A stretch of 21,162 nt of DNA from a virus, in the IMG/VR virus record IMGVR_UViG_3300017605_001395, positions 1-21,162 of that record. One strand, given 5' to 3'. Position numbers and translations under genes: made by a program. Under the pieces are notes generated by a model. The model was not told where the DNA came from, ran no database searches, and saw only the letters and a list, made by a program, of their open reading frames with translations. This document shows positions 4,537 through 12,180 of the stretch, one piece after another. The first letter of the stretch is position 1. Each line of letters starts with the position of its first letter.

Positions 4537-4812
4537 ATGGATTCGCTAGTCAGGAAAACAGGACGACCCTCGCTTGAAACATTCGCCGGCGTTCGATCCG
4601 CCCTGGCGAAGGTGTTGCGAAAAGTGGGGCGCGGCAAGCTGTCCAACGACACGGGACGCACACTGATTCTGGGCTATCGCACGATGAATGAAATCCTCAG
4701 AGACGAGCGCGACAACAAATACAAGAAGCGCGTGCGTGTCCTCTGGGAGGCCCATCAGCGCGGGGGCGGCGCAGCGCTCGAAGACGACGAGGCGAACACC
4801 GGAGTTCAGTGA
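4537..4812 (+). CDS. 91-aa basic helical protein near terminase
   Basis: The sequence is strongly basic and helical: KTGRPSLETFAGVRSALAKV, LRKVGRGKLSNDTGRTLILGYRTMNEIL, then DERDNKYKKRVRVLWEAHQR and an acidic tail. The pattern (VRxxLAxxxRxVxxGxLxxxxGxxLxxGYRTxxEIL) resembles short phage and transposon-associated proteins often encoded beside DNA-processing genes. GGGGAA lies six bases before the ATG. It is one of two candidates, with the HTH-like gene at 4974, for the small terminase subunit or an accessory DNA-binding factor. Function is not established. Confidence 0.65.
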   Translation: MDSLVRKTGRPSLETFAGVRSALAKVLRKVGRGKLSNDTGRTLILGYRTMNEILRDERDNKYKKRVRVLWEAHQRGGGAALEDDEANTGVQ

Positions 4813-4974
4813 ATGCGCATCTCGCCCGAAACCCTCGACGCGCGTCGGGCCCTGCTCGCCGCGTTGGACGGGTTTCTGCGGCTGGCCTTGCGTCACGCCA
4901 ACATCGACTCGGACTGGAAACGCAATGAAGGCGAGGCGCTCTCGGCCTTGCACAAGAAGCAGGGAGGGAAGTGA
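4813..4974 (+). CDS. 53-aa hypothetical protein
   Basis: Begins MRISPETLDARRALLAALDG, predicted largely alpha-helical, and ends in a Lys/Gly-rich tail (HKKQGGK). It starts directly after the preceding stop (TGAATG) and its stop forms TGATG with the next start, so it is part of the coupled terminase-proximal series. Codon choice looks like that of its neighbours. No domain is recognised. Confidence 0.6.
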   Translation: MRISPETLDARRALLAALDGFLRLALRHANIDSDWKRNEGEALSALHKKQGGK

Positions 4975-5153
4975 TGGGGCGAATTCGACCAAATGCGGCA
5001 CGCAGGCGCCGACGGGCGGTGAGAACCCAGGCGCGGGACAGCGCGATTGCGTCGATCACCGGGCTCACCGTGGAAGAAGTCCGCGACATCCGGCGCGGGC
5101 TTGCGCCAACGCCTCCAGTCGTATGGCTCACGCGGGACGTGGAGCCGAAGTGA
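4974..5153 (+). CDS. 59-aa HTH-like protein, possible small terminase
   Basis: An Arg-rich N-terminus (RRRRRAVRTQAR) is followed by DSAIASITGLTVEEVRDIRRG, which reads as helix-turn-helix: a short helix, the turn at TGLT, then a recognition-like helix. Small terminase subunits use such N-terminal HTHs to choose the packaging site, and the gene sits immediately before the large terminase, overlapping its GTG. It is much shorter than typical small terminases (usually over 100 residues) and lacks an obvious oligomerisation domain, so it may be a reduced version or only an accessory binder. A GTG at 4971 is an alternative start. Confidence 0.6.
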   Translation: MGRIRPNAARRRRRAVRTQARDSAIASITGLTVEEVRDIRRGLAPTPPVVWLTRDVEPK

Positions 5154-6607
5154 GAGAGGACAGGCTGGCGCAGAAGCTCCTGGAGGCGCACCAGCGCAAG
5201 GACAGCCCCACGCGCCTCGACATCGCCGCGCACTGCTTCGAGGCCCAGCGGCCCTTCGTCCTCTCCCAGGCGAAGTTCCGTGTCGCAGACTGCAGCCGGC
5301 GGGCAGGCAAGACAGAGGGCGAGGCCGCTGTCCTCTTCAAGGCCGCCGAGGAACACCCAGGCTGCGTGGGCCTCTACATCACCAAGACGCTCAAGAATGC
5401 GAAGCGCATCATGTGGGGGGCACTCAAGCGCGTGAATCGCGAGAGGCAGCTGGGCGGTGAGGCGAAAGAGGCCGAGGTGCGGATGGAGATGCCCAACGGC
5501 TTCAACATCTACCTCTCGGGCGCCAACCACAAAGACGAGATCGACAAGTTCCGCGGCATGCCACTGGTGGTGGTCATCATCGACGAGGCGCAGCTCTTGA
5601 CGGACCTCCGGGTGTTGATCGACGAGGTGCTCGCGCCCGCGCTGATGGACTATGACGGCAAGGTGGTGCTGGGGGGCACGCCTGGGCCCGTGCCAGTGGG
5701 GTACTTCTATGAGTGCACGAAAAACAAAGAGTGGGCGCACTACAGCTGGACCGTCTTTGACAACCCGTGGATCCAAAAGAAGTCCGGTAAGTCCCCTCAA
5801 GAGCACCTCGAAGCCGAGTGCAAAAGGCGCGGCGTCACGAAGGACGACCCCAGCATCCAGCGCGAGTGGTTTGGCCGCTGGGTGTATGACCCGAACAGCC
5901 TCGTCTTTCGGTATGAGGCCGTTCGAAATCACTTCGATTCGCTGCCCGACATGCGAGGAGAGCTATGCACTGTCGTTGCAGGCGACCTCGGATGGGATGA
6001 TGCTGACGCACTGGCGGTGCTCTTGTGGAACACTGCACGGCCTGACTTGTGGCTAATTCACGAGGACGTGATGCCCAAGCAGTCCATCACCACGTTTGGC
6101 AACAAGCTCAAGGCCCTGGTGGACAAGCACCAGCCCATGGACGTGGTGCTGGACTTCGGCGGGTTGGGCAAAAAGATTGCGGACGAATTAACCCAGCGCT
6201 GGGGCCTGCGCGTGAATGCCGCCGAGAAGGAACGAAAGCTGGAGCACATCGAGCTTTTGAACGACGCCATGCGCACGGGTGTTTTCCATGCGAAAAAAGA
6301 CAGCCGTTTCGCCCAGGACGCCATGCTGGTGGAGTGGGACAAGACAAACCCCGAGAAGCCGAAAATTTCCGAGCGGTTCCACTCAGACATCTGCGACGCG
6401 GTGTTGTATGGGTACAGACGCGCGCTACACTGGCTGCCCAGGCCCGAGGCTGAAGTGAGGCCCAAGGTGGGCACCGAGGAGTGGCACGCACGGCAGATGG
6501 AGCTGGCGCGCAAACAGTTGGACGCGGAGATCGAAGCGGAGCTTGAGGCCCTGGCGCAACGGAAGCGGGAACGGATGGAAGAGGAAGAGGAGGTTGGCTG
6601 GCTATGA
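5150..6607 (+). CDS. terL: Terminase large subunit (DNA-packaging ATPase/nuclease)
   Basis: 485 residues from the GTG at 5150, which has GGAG about six bases upstream and overlaps the previous stop. The ATPase half shows a Walker A variant CSRRAGKT (48-55), Walker B VVVIIDEA (140-147, with D145 and E146) and a coupling motif GGTP (175-178). The RNase H-like nuclease half shows acidic positions at D280 (AGDLGWDD), D336 (VVLDFGG) and D414/D417 (HSDICDAV). All key residues are present. The enzyme docks on the portal, pumps DNA into the prohead and cuts concatemers. An in-frame ATG at 5123 is a less likely start. The C-terminus is a charged coil rich in Arg and Glu. Confidence 0.95.
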   Translation: MREDRLAQKLLEAHQRKDSPTRLDIAAHCFEAQRPFVLSQAKFRVADCSRRAGKTEGEAAVLFKAAEEHPGCVGLYITKTLKNAKRIMWGALKRVNRERQLGGEAKEAEVRMEMPNGFNIYLSGANHKDEIDKFRGMPLVVVIIDEAQLLTDLRVLIDEVLAPALMDYDGKVVLGGTPGPVPVGYFYECTKNKEWAHYSWTVFDNPWIQKKSGKSPQEHLEAECKRRGVTKDDPSIQREWFGRWVYDPNSLVFRYEAVRNHFDSLPDMRGELCTVVAGDLGWDDADALAVLLWNTARPDLWLIHEDVMPKQSITTFGNKLKALVDKHQPMDVVLDFGGLGKKIADELTQRWGLRVNAAEKERKLEHIELLNDAMRTGVFHAKKDSRFAQDAMLVEWDKTNPEKPKISERFHSDICDAVLYGYRRALHWLPRPEAEVRPKVGTEEWHARQMELARKQLDAEIEAELEALAQRKRERMEEEEEVGWL

Positions 6608-6720
6608 TCCACTGGCTCAATGCAGGTCCGCCGTATGACATCGTGACCTTTTGCATCGGCACGGTGCTGTTTGGCATCTTCCTGGCCTGGGGGATGCGCA
6701 TCGGGAACAAGCTGCCATGA
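6604..6720 (+). CDS. 38-aa single-span membrane mini-protein
   Basis: Begins MIHWLNAGPPYDIV, has one hydrophobic segment (about residues 13-31, IVTFCIGTVLFGIFLAWGM), and ends basic (RIGNKLP). Its start overlaps the terminase stop and its stop overlaps the next ATG, so it is embedded in the packaging operon. Membrane mini-proteins are unexpected between terminase and portal. It could be holin-like or a superinfection-related protein, but no partner is seen. It is below usual gene-caller length, so it is easily missed. Confidence 0.6.
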   Translation: MIHWLNAGPPYDIVTFCIGTVLFGIFLAWGMRIGNKLP

Positions 6721-7076
6721 AGCCCGCCGACAAGCTCACCCTGGCCGAGCTCGAAGCCATCGCCAAGCGCATGGAGACGGCCGCGCGCACCATCCGGGAG
6801 GCGATGGCGGTGGTGGGTGGGCAGCCTCCGCTCCAGGTCCACGCCCCGACCGCGGGCCCGCGCTTCATCCCCAACCAGGGCCCACCCCAGCCTGACCCCA
6901 CCATCAACTCCGAGGACACGGACCCGCGGGCCAAGCCCATCAGCAGCCTGCCCCCGCCCTCAGAGAAGCAACTGGACCGGATGGAGGAGCAGCGTCTTTT
7001 CCTGGAGTCGAGGAAGGGCAACAAGTCGGCCTTCCTGACGCAGTTCGCCCACGATGGGGCAGAGGAGAGCGCATGA
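6717..7076 (+). CDS. 119-aa protein with helical ends and Pro-rich middle
   Basis: An N-terminal helix (KLTLAELEAIAKRMETAARTIREAMAVV, residues about 5-32) is followed by a Pro-rich linker (about 33-85) and a polar C-terminal helix (SEKQLDRMEEQRLFLESRKGNKSAFLTQF). Two helices joined by a flexible linker suggest an adaptor bridging two partners. The start overlaps the membrane mini-protein and the stop overlaps the next ATG. No family is recognised. Confidence 0.7.
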   Translation: MKPADKLTLAELEAIAKRMETAARTIREAMAVVGGQPPLQVHAPTAGPRFIPNQGPPQPDPTINSEDTDPRAKPISSLPPPSEKQLDRMEEQRLFLESRKGNKSAFLTQFAHDGAEESA

Positions 7077-7321
7077 AACAAGTCAATGTGAAGCTGACCG
7101 CCGAGGCCCTGGCCGTGGTGTGCGCCTACCAACGGCTGACAGCGGCCATTCGGCACGAGGCGGCACTGCTCAAGGACGCCTACGCTCAAACCGCGCCGGC
7201 TGAAGGCCTCCACGTGGTGGCCAACGGCATGGACGCGGCGGTGGAGCGCTTCATCCGAGAGAACCAGTCCCTCATCCAGGTGGCGCCCGTCATCCCGAGC
7301 TTGATTGTGGGAGGGATGTAG
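7073..7321 (+). CDS. 82-aa helical hypothetical protein
   Basis: The N-terminus reads MKQVNVKLTAEALAVVCAYQ and continues as helices through AAIRHEAALLKDAYAQTA and GMDAAVERFIRENQSLIQ. It ends in a short hydrophobic tail (APVIPSLIVGGM). The ATGA overlap with the previous gene fixes the start. No motif is recognised. Like its neighbours, it belongs to the string of small genes separating terminase from portal. Confidence 0.65.
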   Translation: MKQVNVKLTAEALAVVCAYQRLTAAIRHEAALLKDAYAQTAPAEGLHVVANGMDAAVERFIRENQSLIQVAPVIPSLIVGGM

Positions 7322-7323
7322 CG

Positions 7324-7554
7324 ATGCCGCACCCCCTGGACGTGAAGTCCCCGGCCGGCCGGCCCAATGTGCGCAGCGCCTCCATGCGGAAACTGGGCAA
7401 GGATGGCACCACGTGGACGGGCACCGAGAAGCGCGCCAAGGACAAAGCCATGCGCCAGTTCTGCCGCATGGGCCGCAAGGGCGTGTCTGTGTCGAGCGGC
7501 AACAGCGAGGCCTACCAGGAGGGGTGGGAGAGGGTGTTTGGGGGCGGGAAGTGA
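7324..7554 (+). CDS. 76-aa basic hypothetical protein
   Basis: Basic and Gly/Ser-rich: PHPLDVKSPAGRPNVRSAS, then RKLGKDGTTWTGTEKRAKDK and a C-terminal YQEGWERVFGGGK. The strong purine tract GGGAGGGATG before the ATG is an ample ribosome site. Its TGA overlaps a GTG used by the next gene. The positive charge would suit nucleic-acid binding, but there is no recognised fold. Confidence 0.65.
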   Translation: MPHPLDVKSPAGRPNVRSASMRKLGKDGTTWTGTEKRAKDKAMRQFCRMGRKGVSVSSGNSEAYQEGWERVFGGGK

Positions 7555-7904
7555 GTGGCGACTCCATGACGCGGGCCGAATACGAAGACGGCGTTTTCGC
7601 GTTCCTTGCAAAGCTAAAGGCGCTCGGCGTTTCCAAGTGGCGCGGACAAACGGAAGAGCTGTTGAACCCGATCGAGGTGGATTTCTTTCCTGTCGCAATC
7701 GATTCCGCCCTCCCCACCGCTCTGGGCTCCCCGAGCTCCCTCGCCCAGGCCCTCGCGGAGTCCGACATCACCGACAAGTGCGCGTGTGGGCATACGGAAG
7801 CCGCACACAACCCCGAGGGGGAATGTCTCCAGGGCTGCGACCTGGAAGTCTGTTACCCTGGAAAAGACACATCGCCTCAGCCGACACCCCTTGTTGAAAG
7901 CTAA
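7551..7904 (+). CDS. 117-aa protein with C-terminal Cys/His cluster
   Basis: The N-terminal part is helical (RAEYEDGVFAFLAKLKALGV). The C-terminal part holds CACGHTEAAH, then GECLQGCDLEVCYPG: six Cys and two His within about 27 residues. This resembles short zinc modules of the type CxCGHxxxxHxxxGxCxxxxC found in phage and actinobacterial mini-proteins. Start is GTG 7551, overlapping the previous stop; ATG 7566 is an alternative with a poorer ribosome site. It is the last small gene before the portal. The role may be structural zinc binding in an assembly or DNA-binding factor; the exact family is not known. Confidence 0.65.
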   Translation: MSGDSMTRAEYEDGVFAFLAKLKALGVSKWRGQTEELLNPIEVDFFPVAIDSALPTALGSPSSLAQALAESDITDKCACGHTEAAHNPEGECLQGCDLEVCYPGKDTSPQPTPLVES

Positions 7905-7909
7905 GGCCG

Positions 7910-9868
7910 ATGGCCCCATCTGCGTCTGTGGACTTCACGAAGTTTGTGAAGAAGGGCGAGAAGCCCAAGAAGCTCGTGGACTCCGGCGTCTTCAAGCGTC
8001 GCTGGTGGCTTCTGGATGGCGAGAATGCCGCCGAAGAGATTGCCGACAGCATTGGCGCCACCATCAAGGCATACCAAGACAAACAGTCGGGGCGCATCTG
8101 GCAGCTCCGGGTGGCCGCACGTTTGTATGGGAATATGCGATTGATGGGGTTGCCGGGGAATTTGTCCGGTACCCGCTCCATGGCGCCCCTCCCGTTCGCG
8201 AAGGAGCGCATCACGGACAACATCACCCAGTCTGTCATCGACACGGCCAGCGCACGCATCGGGGAGAACAAACCCCGCCCCTACTTCCTCACCTCGGGCG
8301 GCACCTACAAGCAGCAGCGCAAGGCCAAGAAGCTGAACCAGTTCCAGGAAGGCATCTTCTTCGAGAACAAGGCCTATGAGCTCGGGGGCGGGGCGCAGCG
8401 GGACTGCGAAATCTTCGGGGACGGCTTTCTGCATGTCTTTGAGCGGGCCAAGCGCATCTGCTTTGAGCGCGTGCTGAGCGCGGAGCTGTGGATCGACGAG
8501 GAAGAGGGCGCCTACGACAAGCCTCGGCAGATGCACTGGGTGCGGCCGGTGGACCGGGAGCTGCTGTATGCCTGGGTCGAGGACAGCGAGACCCTCACCA
8601 AGGAAGAGAAGGCGAAGGCGCTTGCGGCGGTGGTGGAAGCGGACCGGGCCAACACATCCGACGCCTCGGTCAGCGGCACGCAGTCGGACATGGTGATGGT
8701 GCGCGAGTCCTGGCATCTGCGCAGCAGCGAGGACAGCAAAGACGGCAAGCACTGCATCAGCGTGGATGGCGCCTTGCTTGAGCCCCTCTCCGACTGGAAC
8801 CACGACTTCTTCCCCTTCGCGCGCTTCCAGTGGAGCCCCCGGCCGCTCGGCTACTGGGGCCAAGGCCTCGCGGAGCAGCTGATGCCCAAGCAGCTGGAGA
8901 TCAACAAGCTGCTGGCCGTCATCCAGCGCAGCATGCACCTCGCGGGCACCTACAAGGTGTTTTTGGAGATGGGCTCCAAAATTGTGAAGGAGCACATCAC
9001 CAACGACATCGGCTCCATCGTCGAATACCGGGGCAACGAGCCCAAGTGGTTTGTCCCCAACGTCGTGCCGATGGAGTATTACCAGCACTACAAAGACCTG
9101 AAGCTCTCCTGCTATGAGCAGGCCGGCGTCTCGCTCCAGTCCGCCACCGGCCAGAAGCCCGCAGGCCTCAACTCCGGCGAGGCGCAGCGCGTGTACCGCG
9201 ACACCGTGTCCGAGCGCCTCAAGACGCAGGAGCGGCTGAATGAGCGCGCCTTCATGGACCTGGCCGAAATTGCCATCGCCATGGCCCGCGACATTGCTGT
9301 CAGGGAGGGCAGCTATGAAGTGCGCGCGCCCTCGGGACGCATCCTCAAGGCCATCCGCATGACGGCCGAGGACCTGGACCCCTCCGGCTGGGAGCAGCAG
9401 TGCTTCCCCACCTCCAGCTTGCCGAAGGACCCTGCCGGCCGCCTGCAAACCATCCAGGAGTACGTCCAGGCCGGTTTCATGACACCCCGCCAGGCCCGGC
9501 GCGCGCTGGACTTCCCAGACCTGGAAGCGGTCGAGTCCCTCGCGAATGCGGCGGAAGACCTCATCGTCATGGTGCTGGATGGCATCTGTGACGAAGGGGG
9601 CTACCTGCCGCCCGAGCCCACGGACGACCTCCACCTCGCCATGGAGATGGTGGTGGAGTACATCAACCGGGGCCGGACCCAGGAACTAGAGGAAGAGCGG
9701 CTAGACCTCCTCCGTACCTACAAAGCTCAGCTGGACGCCCTCATGCAAGCGGCACAACCCCCGCCGCCCATGGGGGCGCCCGGCATGGGCCCACCCCAAG
9801 CCGCACCGATGGCCCCGCCGCAGTCCAACCTCATCCCCAACGCGCCCGGCATGCAGGCCGCGGCGTAA
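7910..9868 (+). CDS. Portal protein
   Basis: 652 residues, in the range of podovirus portals. Diagnostic regions are RITDNITQSVIDTASARIGENKPRP (helical stem-like), FFPFARFQWSPRPLGYWGQGLAEQLM with QLEINKLLAVIQRSMHLAG after it, a wing/crown region, and a C-terminal Pro/Met-rich tail (PPPMGAPGMGPPQ). The GYWGxGLAExLxxxQxEIN pattern is typical of short-tailed phage portals. Twelve copies would form the ring through which terminase pumps DNA and onto which connector and nozzle assemble. The ATG at 7910 follows AAGG and a five-base gap from the upstream stop. The position between terminase and scaffold is canonical. Confidence 0.92.
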   Translation: MAPSASVDFTKFVKKGEKPKKLVDSGVFKRRWWLLDGENAAEEIADSIGATIKAYQDKQSGRIWQLRVAARLYGNMRLMGLPGNLSGTRSMAPLPFAKERITDNITQSVIDTASARIGENKPRPYFLTSGGTYKQQRKAKKLNQFQEGIFFENKAYELGGGAQRDCEIFGDGFLHVFERAKRICFERVLSAELWIDEEEGAYDKPRQMHWVRPVDRELLYAWVEDSETLTKEEKAKALAAVVEADRANTSDASVSGTQSDMVMVRESWHLRSSEDSKDGKHCISVDGALLEPLSDWNHDFFPFARFQWSPRPLGYWGQGLAEQLMPKQLEINKLLAVIQRSMHLAGTYKVFLEMGSKIVKEHITNDIGSIVEYRGNEPKWFVPNVVPMEYYQHYKDLKLSCYEQAGVSLQSATGQKPAGLNSGEAQRVYRDTVSERLKTQERLNERAFMDLAEIAIAMARDIAVREGSYEVRAPSGRILKAIRMTAEDLDPSGWEQQCFPTSSLPKDPAGRLQTIQEYVQAGFMTPRQARRALDFPDLEAVESLANAAEDLIVMVLDGICDEGGYLPPEPTDDLHLAMEMVVEYINRGRTQELEEERLDLLRTYKAQLDALMQAAQPPPPMGAPGMGPPQAAPMAPPQSNLIPNAPGMQAAA

Positions 9869-9880
9869 GGAGAATGCGCC

Positions 9881-10858
9881 ATGTCCGAAACCCCCCAGCC
9901 CTCCCCTCCCAGCCCTCCCGCCCCGGCCCCACCGCCCCCAGACCCCTCCACCAACGGCTCTCCCCCGGGCGCAATGCAGCCCCCGGCCACTGGCAAGCCG
10001 GCGGAGCCCACCCCCGAGCAACGCGCCGATGCCCTGGAGAAGGCCACCAAGCGCGCGGCGCTCGAGTCCATGAAGCGGGCGGAGTCCTTCAAGAAGCAGC
10101 GGGAGGAGGTGGAGGCCGAGAAGGCGAAGGTGGCTGCGGACCGGGCCGAGCTCGAGACGTGGAAGAAGGAACAGGCGGACCGCAAGCGGAACCCAGCCAA
10201 GTACCTGGAGCGCGACTTTGGCAAGGAGTGGTTTGACACCATCAACCGCATCCGACTCGAGGGCGGGAAGGCCACGCCAGACCTCGTGGCCTCCGAGCTG
10301 GACGAAAGAGTGGGCAGTGTCGAGGCCAAGATGCAGAAGGAGATCGACGCCCTCAAGGCGGAACGCATCGCCGAAAAGGCTGAAGCCAAACAGAAGGAGG
10401 CGCAGACCTGGCGCCAGAACTGGGAAGCCGAGACGCTGGGCCAAATCGAGAAGGCCCAGGACAAATACAAACTCTTGACGACGTTCATGAAGGACAAGGA
10501 CTTCGGAGACGGCATCAAGCGCGACCTCATGAGTGTGTTTGAGGCGCACTTTAACGAAACACAGAAGACGGACGAGGAAACCGGCGAGCCGCTCCCCGGA
10601 CAACTGTTGACAGCGGACGAGGGGGCCGACAGAATGGAAAAGAAGCTCAAGGCCATCTATGGCTTGATGCAGAAGACGCTTTCCCCGACACCGCCCACCG
10701 CCTCCTCCGACACCAAACCCAGACGGTCCCTCACCACGGACCTCTCGGCGACGCAAACCAGCAACCGGCCGCCTCCGACAACCGATGCAGAGCGCATGAA
10801 GCGCGCGCTGGCCAAGTTCGACGAAATTGAAGCCGCGAAGAGGGCCCAGCGGCAGTAA
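9881..10858 (+). CDS. Prohead scaffolding protein
   Basis: 325 residues. A Pro-rich disordered head (residues 1-45, PPSPPAPAPPPPDPS) is followed by long charged helices (about 45-100, ALEKATKRAALESMKRAESF and beyond; about 140-215, VEAKMQKEIDALKAERIAEK) and a basic C-terminal helix (TTDAERMKRALAKFDEIEA). The charged coiled-coil body plus a basic C-terminal helix is the usual build of scaffolds, where the C-terminus contacts capsid protein. There is no protease motif. AAGGAG lies eight bases before the ATG. Position between portal and major capsid supports the call. Confidence 0.88.
   Translation: MSETPQPSPPSPPAPAPPPPDPSTNGSPPGAMQPPATGKPAEPTPEQRADALEKATKRAALESMKRAESFKKQREEVEAEKAKVAADRAELETWKKEQADRKRNPAKYLERDFGKEWFDTINRIRLEGGKATPDLVASELDERVGSVEAKMQKEIDALKAERIAEKAEAKQKEAQTWRQNWEAETLGQIEKAQDKYKLLTTFMKDKDFGDGIKRDLMSVFEAHFNETQKTDEETGEPLPGQLLTADEGADRMEKKLKAIYGLMQKTLSPTPPTASSDTKPRRSLTTDLSATQTSNRPPPTTDAERMKRALAKFDEIEAAKRAQRQ
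10607..10635 (+). promoter_or_regulatory. Possible internal promoter upstream of the capsid gene
   Basis: TTGACA (10607-10612), 17 bp, CAGAAT (10630-10635). The -35 is perfect, the -10 matches four of six. It lies within the scaffold reading frame, so chance is a real possibility. It would provide extra transcript for the major capsid protein. Confidence 0.25.
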
Positions 10859-10895
10859 CGCAGTCTCCGACACGGACGTAGCGCAGTCCCCGACA
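10859..10895 (+). repeat. Imperfect 14-bp direct repeat, period 23
   Basis: CGCAGTCTCCGACA (10859-10872) recurs as CGCAGTCCCCGACA (10882-10895) with one mismatch. The pair begins at the first base after the scaffold stop, in an 80-bp gap before the capsid gene. This gap is unusual in a region where genes otherwise touch. Confidence 0.4.
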
Positions 10896-10914
10896 AAGCC
10901 AACCGCTTTCGTCC

Positions 10915-10933
10915 GCAGGCCGCCTGTGCCTGC
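10915..10933 (+). promoter_or_regulatory. RNA hairpin just before the capsid ribosome site
   Basis: GCAGGC (10915-10920) pairs with GCCTGC (10928-10933) around a seven-base loop. The AGGGG purine run follows at once. It could stabilise or process the capsid mRNA, or modulate initiation of the most highly made protein. There is no T-tract, so termination is unlikely. Confidence 0.35.
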
Positions 10934-10938
10934 AGGGG

Positions 10939-12168
10939 ATGCCCACCGTGTCTCAGACTTTCGACCTCGCCGCCGGCAACGCGGCGCTCAAAGAGTATTA
11001 CGACGATCAAAAGGTCCAGAACGAGACCTACGCGAACAACCCCACCTTCGCGCTCATCCCGAAGGACCCCGACACCGGCGGCAAGTACTACCCGCAGCCT
11101 GTCTTCTATGAAGTGGGCCAGGGACGTTCCAACACGTTCTCCAATGCCCAGGGCAACCAGACGGCCATGCAGCTGGCTGAGTTTATGGTGACGCGCAAGT
11201 CGGACTACGCCATCCAAACCATCGACAACCAGACGCTCGAAGCGTCCATGACAGACAAGCAGTCTTTCATGCGGTTCGCGACGGGGATTGTGGACTCCAA
11301 CATCCGCGCGGCCACCATCTCCGCGGCCTCCTCCCTCTTCCGCTCGGGCACGGGCACCATTGGCAAAATTTCCAGCATCACCTCGGGCGTCATCACCCTT
11401 ACCAACCCGGGCGATGTGGTGCAGTTCGGCATCAACCAGACGCTTCAGGCCAACGCCACAGACGGCGGCACCCCGCGCAGTGCGCTGGGCTACGTCATCT
11501 CCCGCAGCGCGAAGAATGGCACCGTCACGGTGGCCTCTTCGGGCATCGGCGGCACCGCGGCCACGCCCACCAGCTGGACCACGTCGGACTTCCTCTTGGT
11601 GCAGGGCGACAACAACGCCAAGCCCTCGGGGCTTCCGGCCTGGCTGCCTCTCACGGACCCCACCTCATCCGACAACTTCTATGGCGTCAACCGCTCCGTG
11701 GATTACCGCCTCTTTGGCGTCAACTACGACGGAAGCGGCCAGGCCATCGAAGAGGCTGTCATTGACCACGCCATGCTGATGGGTCGGGAGGGCGCTTCCC
11801 CCACCCACTACCCCACCAACTACGGCAGCTATGCGGCCCTCGTGAAGGCGCTGGGTACAAGGCGCGAGTACGAGGACATGGAAGGGCCCGGTGGCATCGG
11901 GTTTCGCGCCATCGTCATTGATGTGCCCACCGGCCAACTCAAGTGTTTCCCAGACAGAAGCTGCCAGGTGCAGGCCGGCTTCATGCTCACCATGAGTACT
12001 TGGAAATGTATCTCTATTGGCGAGGTGCCCAAAATTCTCCGGTACGAGGACCGCCTCGAAATGCTGCGTGTGTACAACGCAGACGCCGCCGAGTGCCGGG
12101 TGGGTGGGTACTACAACTTCCTCACCAACGCCCCTGGCTGGAATGGCCAAACCCTGCTGTCCACGTAA
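10939..12168 (+). CDS. Major capsid protein (HK97 fold, inserted beta domain)
   Basis: 409 residues. Recognisable landmarks are FSNAQGNQTAMQLAEFMVTR near residues 60-90, ATISAASSLFRSG, a beta-rich insert (about 135-225, GVITLTNPGDVVQFGINQTL to LLVQGDNN), GLPAWLPL, FYGVNRSVD, AIEEAVIDHAMLMGREGASP, RAIVIDVPTGQLKCFPDRSC and the tail VGGYYNFLTNAPGWNGQTLL. The order matches a family of podovirus and related prophage capsid proteins. ATG 10939 abuts the AGGGG purine run with no spacing. GTG 10948 (VSQTFDLAAGN) has a better nine-base gap and may be the true start, shortening the protein by three residues. Copies assemble into the icosahedral shell. Expression is probably the highest in the operon. 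Confidence 0.93.
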   Translation: MPTVSQTFDLAAGNAALKEYYDDQKVQNETYANNPTFALIPKDPDTGGKYYPQPVFYEVGQGRSNTFSNAQGNQTAMQLAEFMVTRKSDYAIQTIDNQTLEASMTDKQSFMRFATGIVDSNIRAATISAASSLFRSGTGTIGKISSITSGVITLTNPGDVVQFGINQTLQANATDGGTPRSALGYVISRSAKNGTVTVASSGIGGTAATPTSWTTSDFLLVQGDNNAKPSGLPAWLPLTDPTSSDNFYGVNRSVDYRLFGVNYDGSGQAIEEAVIDHAMLMGREGASPTHYPTNYGSYAALVKALGTRREYEDMEGPGGIGFRAIVIDVPTGQLKCFPDRSCQVQAGFMLTMSTWKCISIGEVPKILRYEDRLEMLRVYNADAAECRVGGYYNFLTNAPGWNGQTLLST

Positions 12169-12180
12169 CGAAAGGGCGCC

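Noticed and set aside
4697-5932. 411-codon minus-strand frame opposite the terminase region
   Set aside because: It spans several well-supported sense genes including the ATPase motifs; no protein family resemblance.
7901-9634. 577-codon open frame on the minus strand
   Set aside because: It is opposite the portal gene with the same codon-position artefact; no ribosome site or recognisable protein features.
9701-10873. 390-codon minus-strand frame opposite the scaffold gene
   Set aside because: Leu/Gly/Arg-rich shadow of a coiled-coil gene; no start signal.
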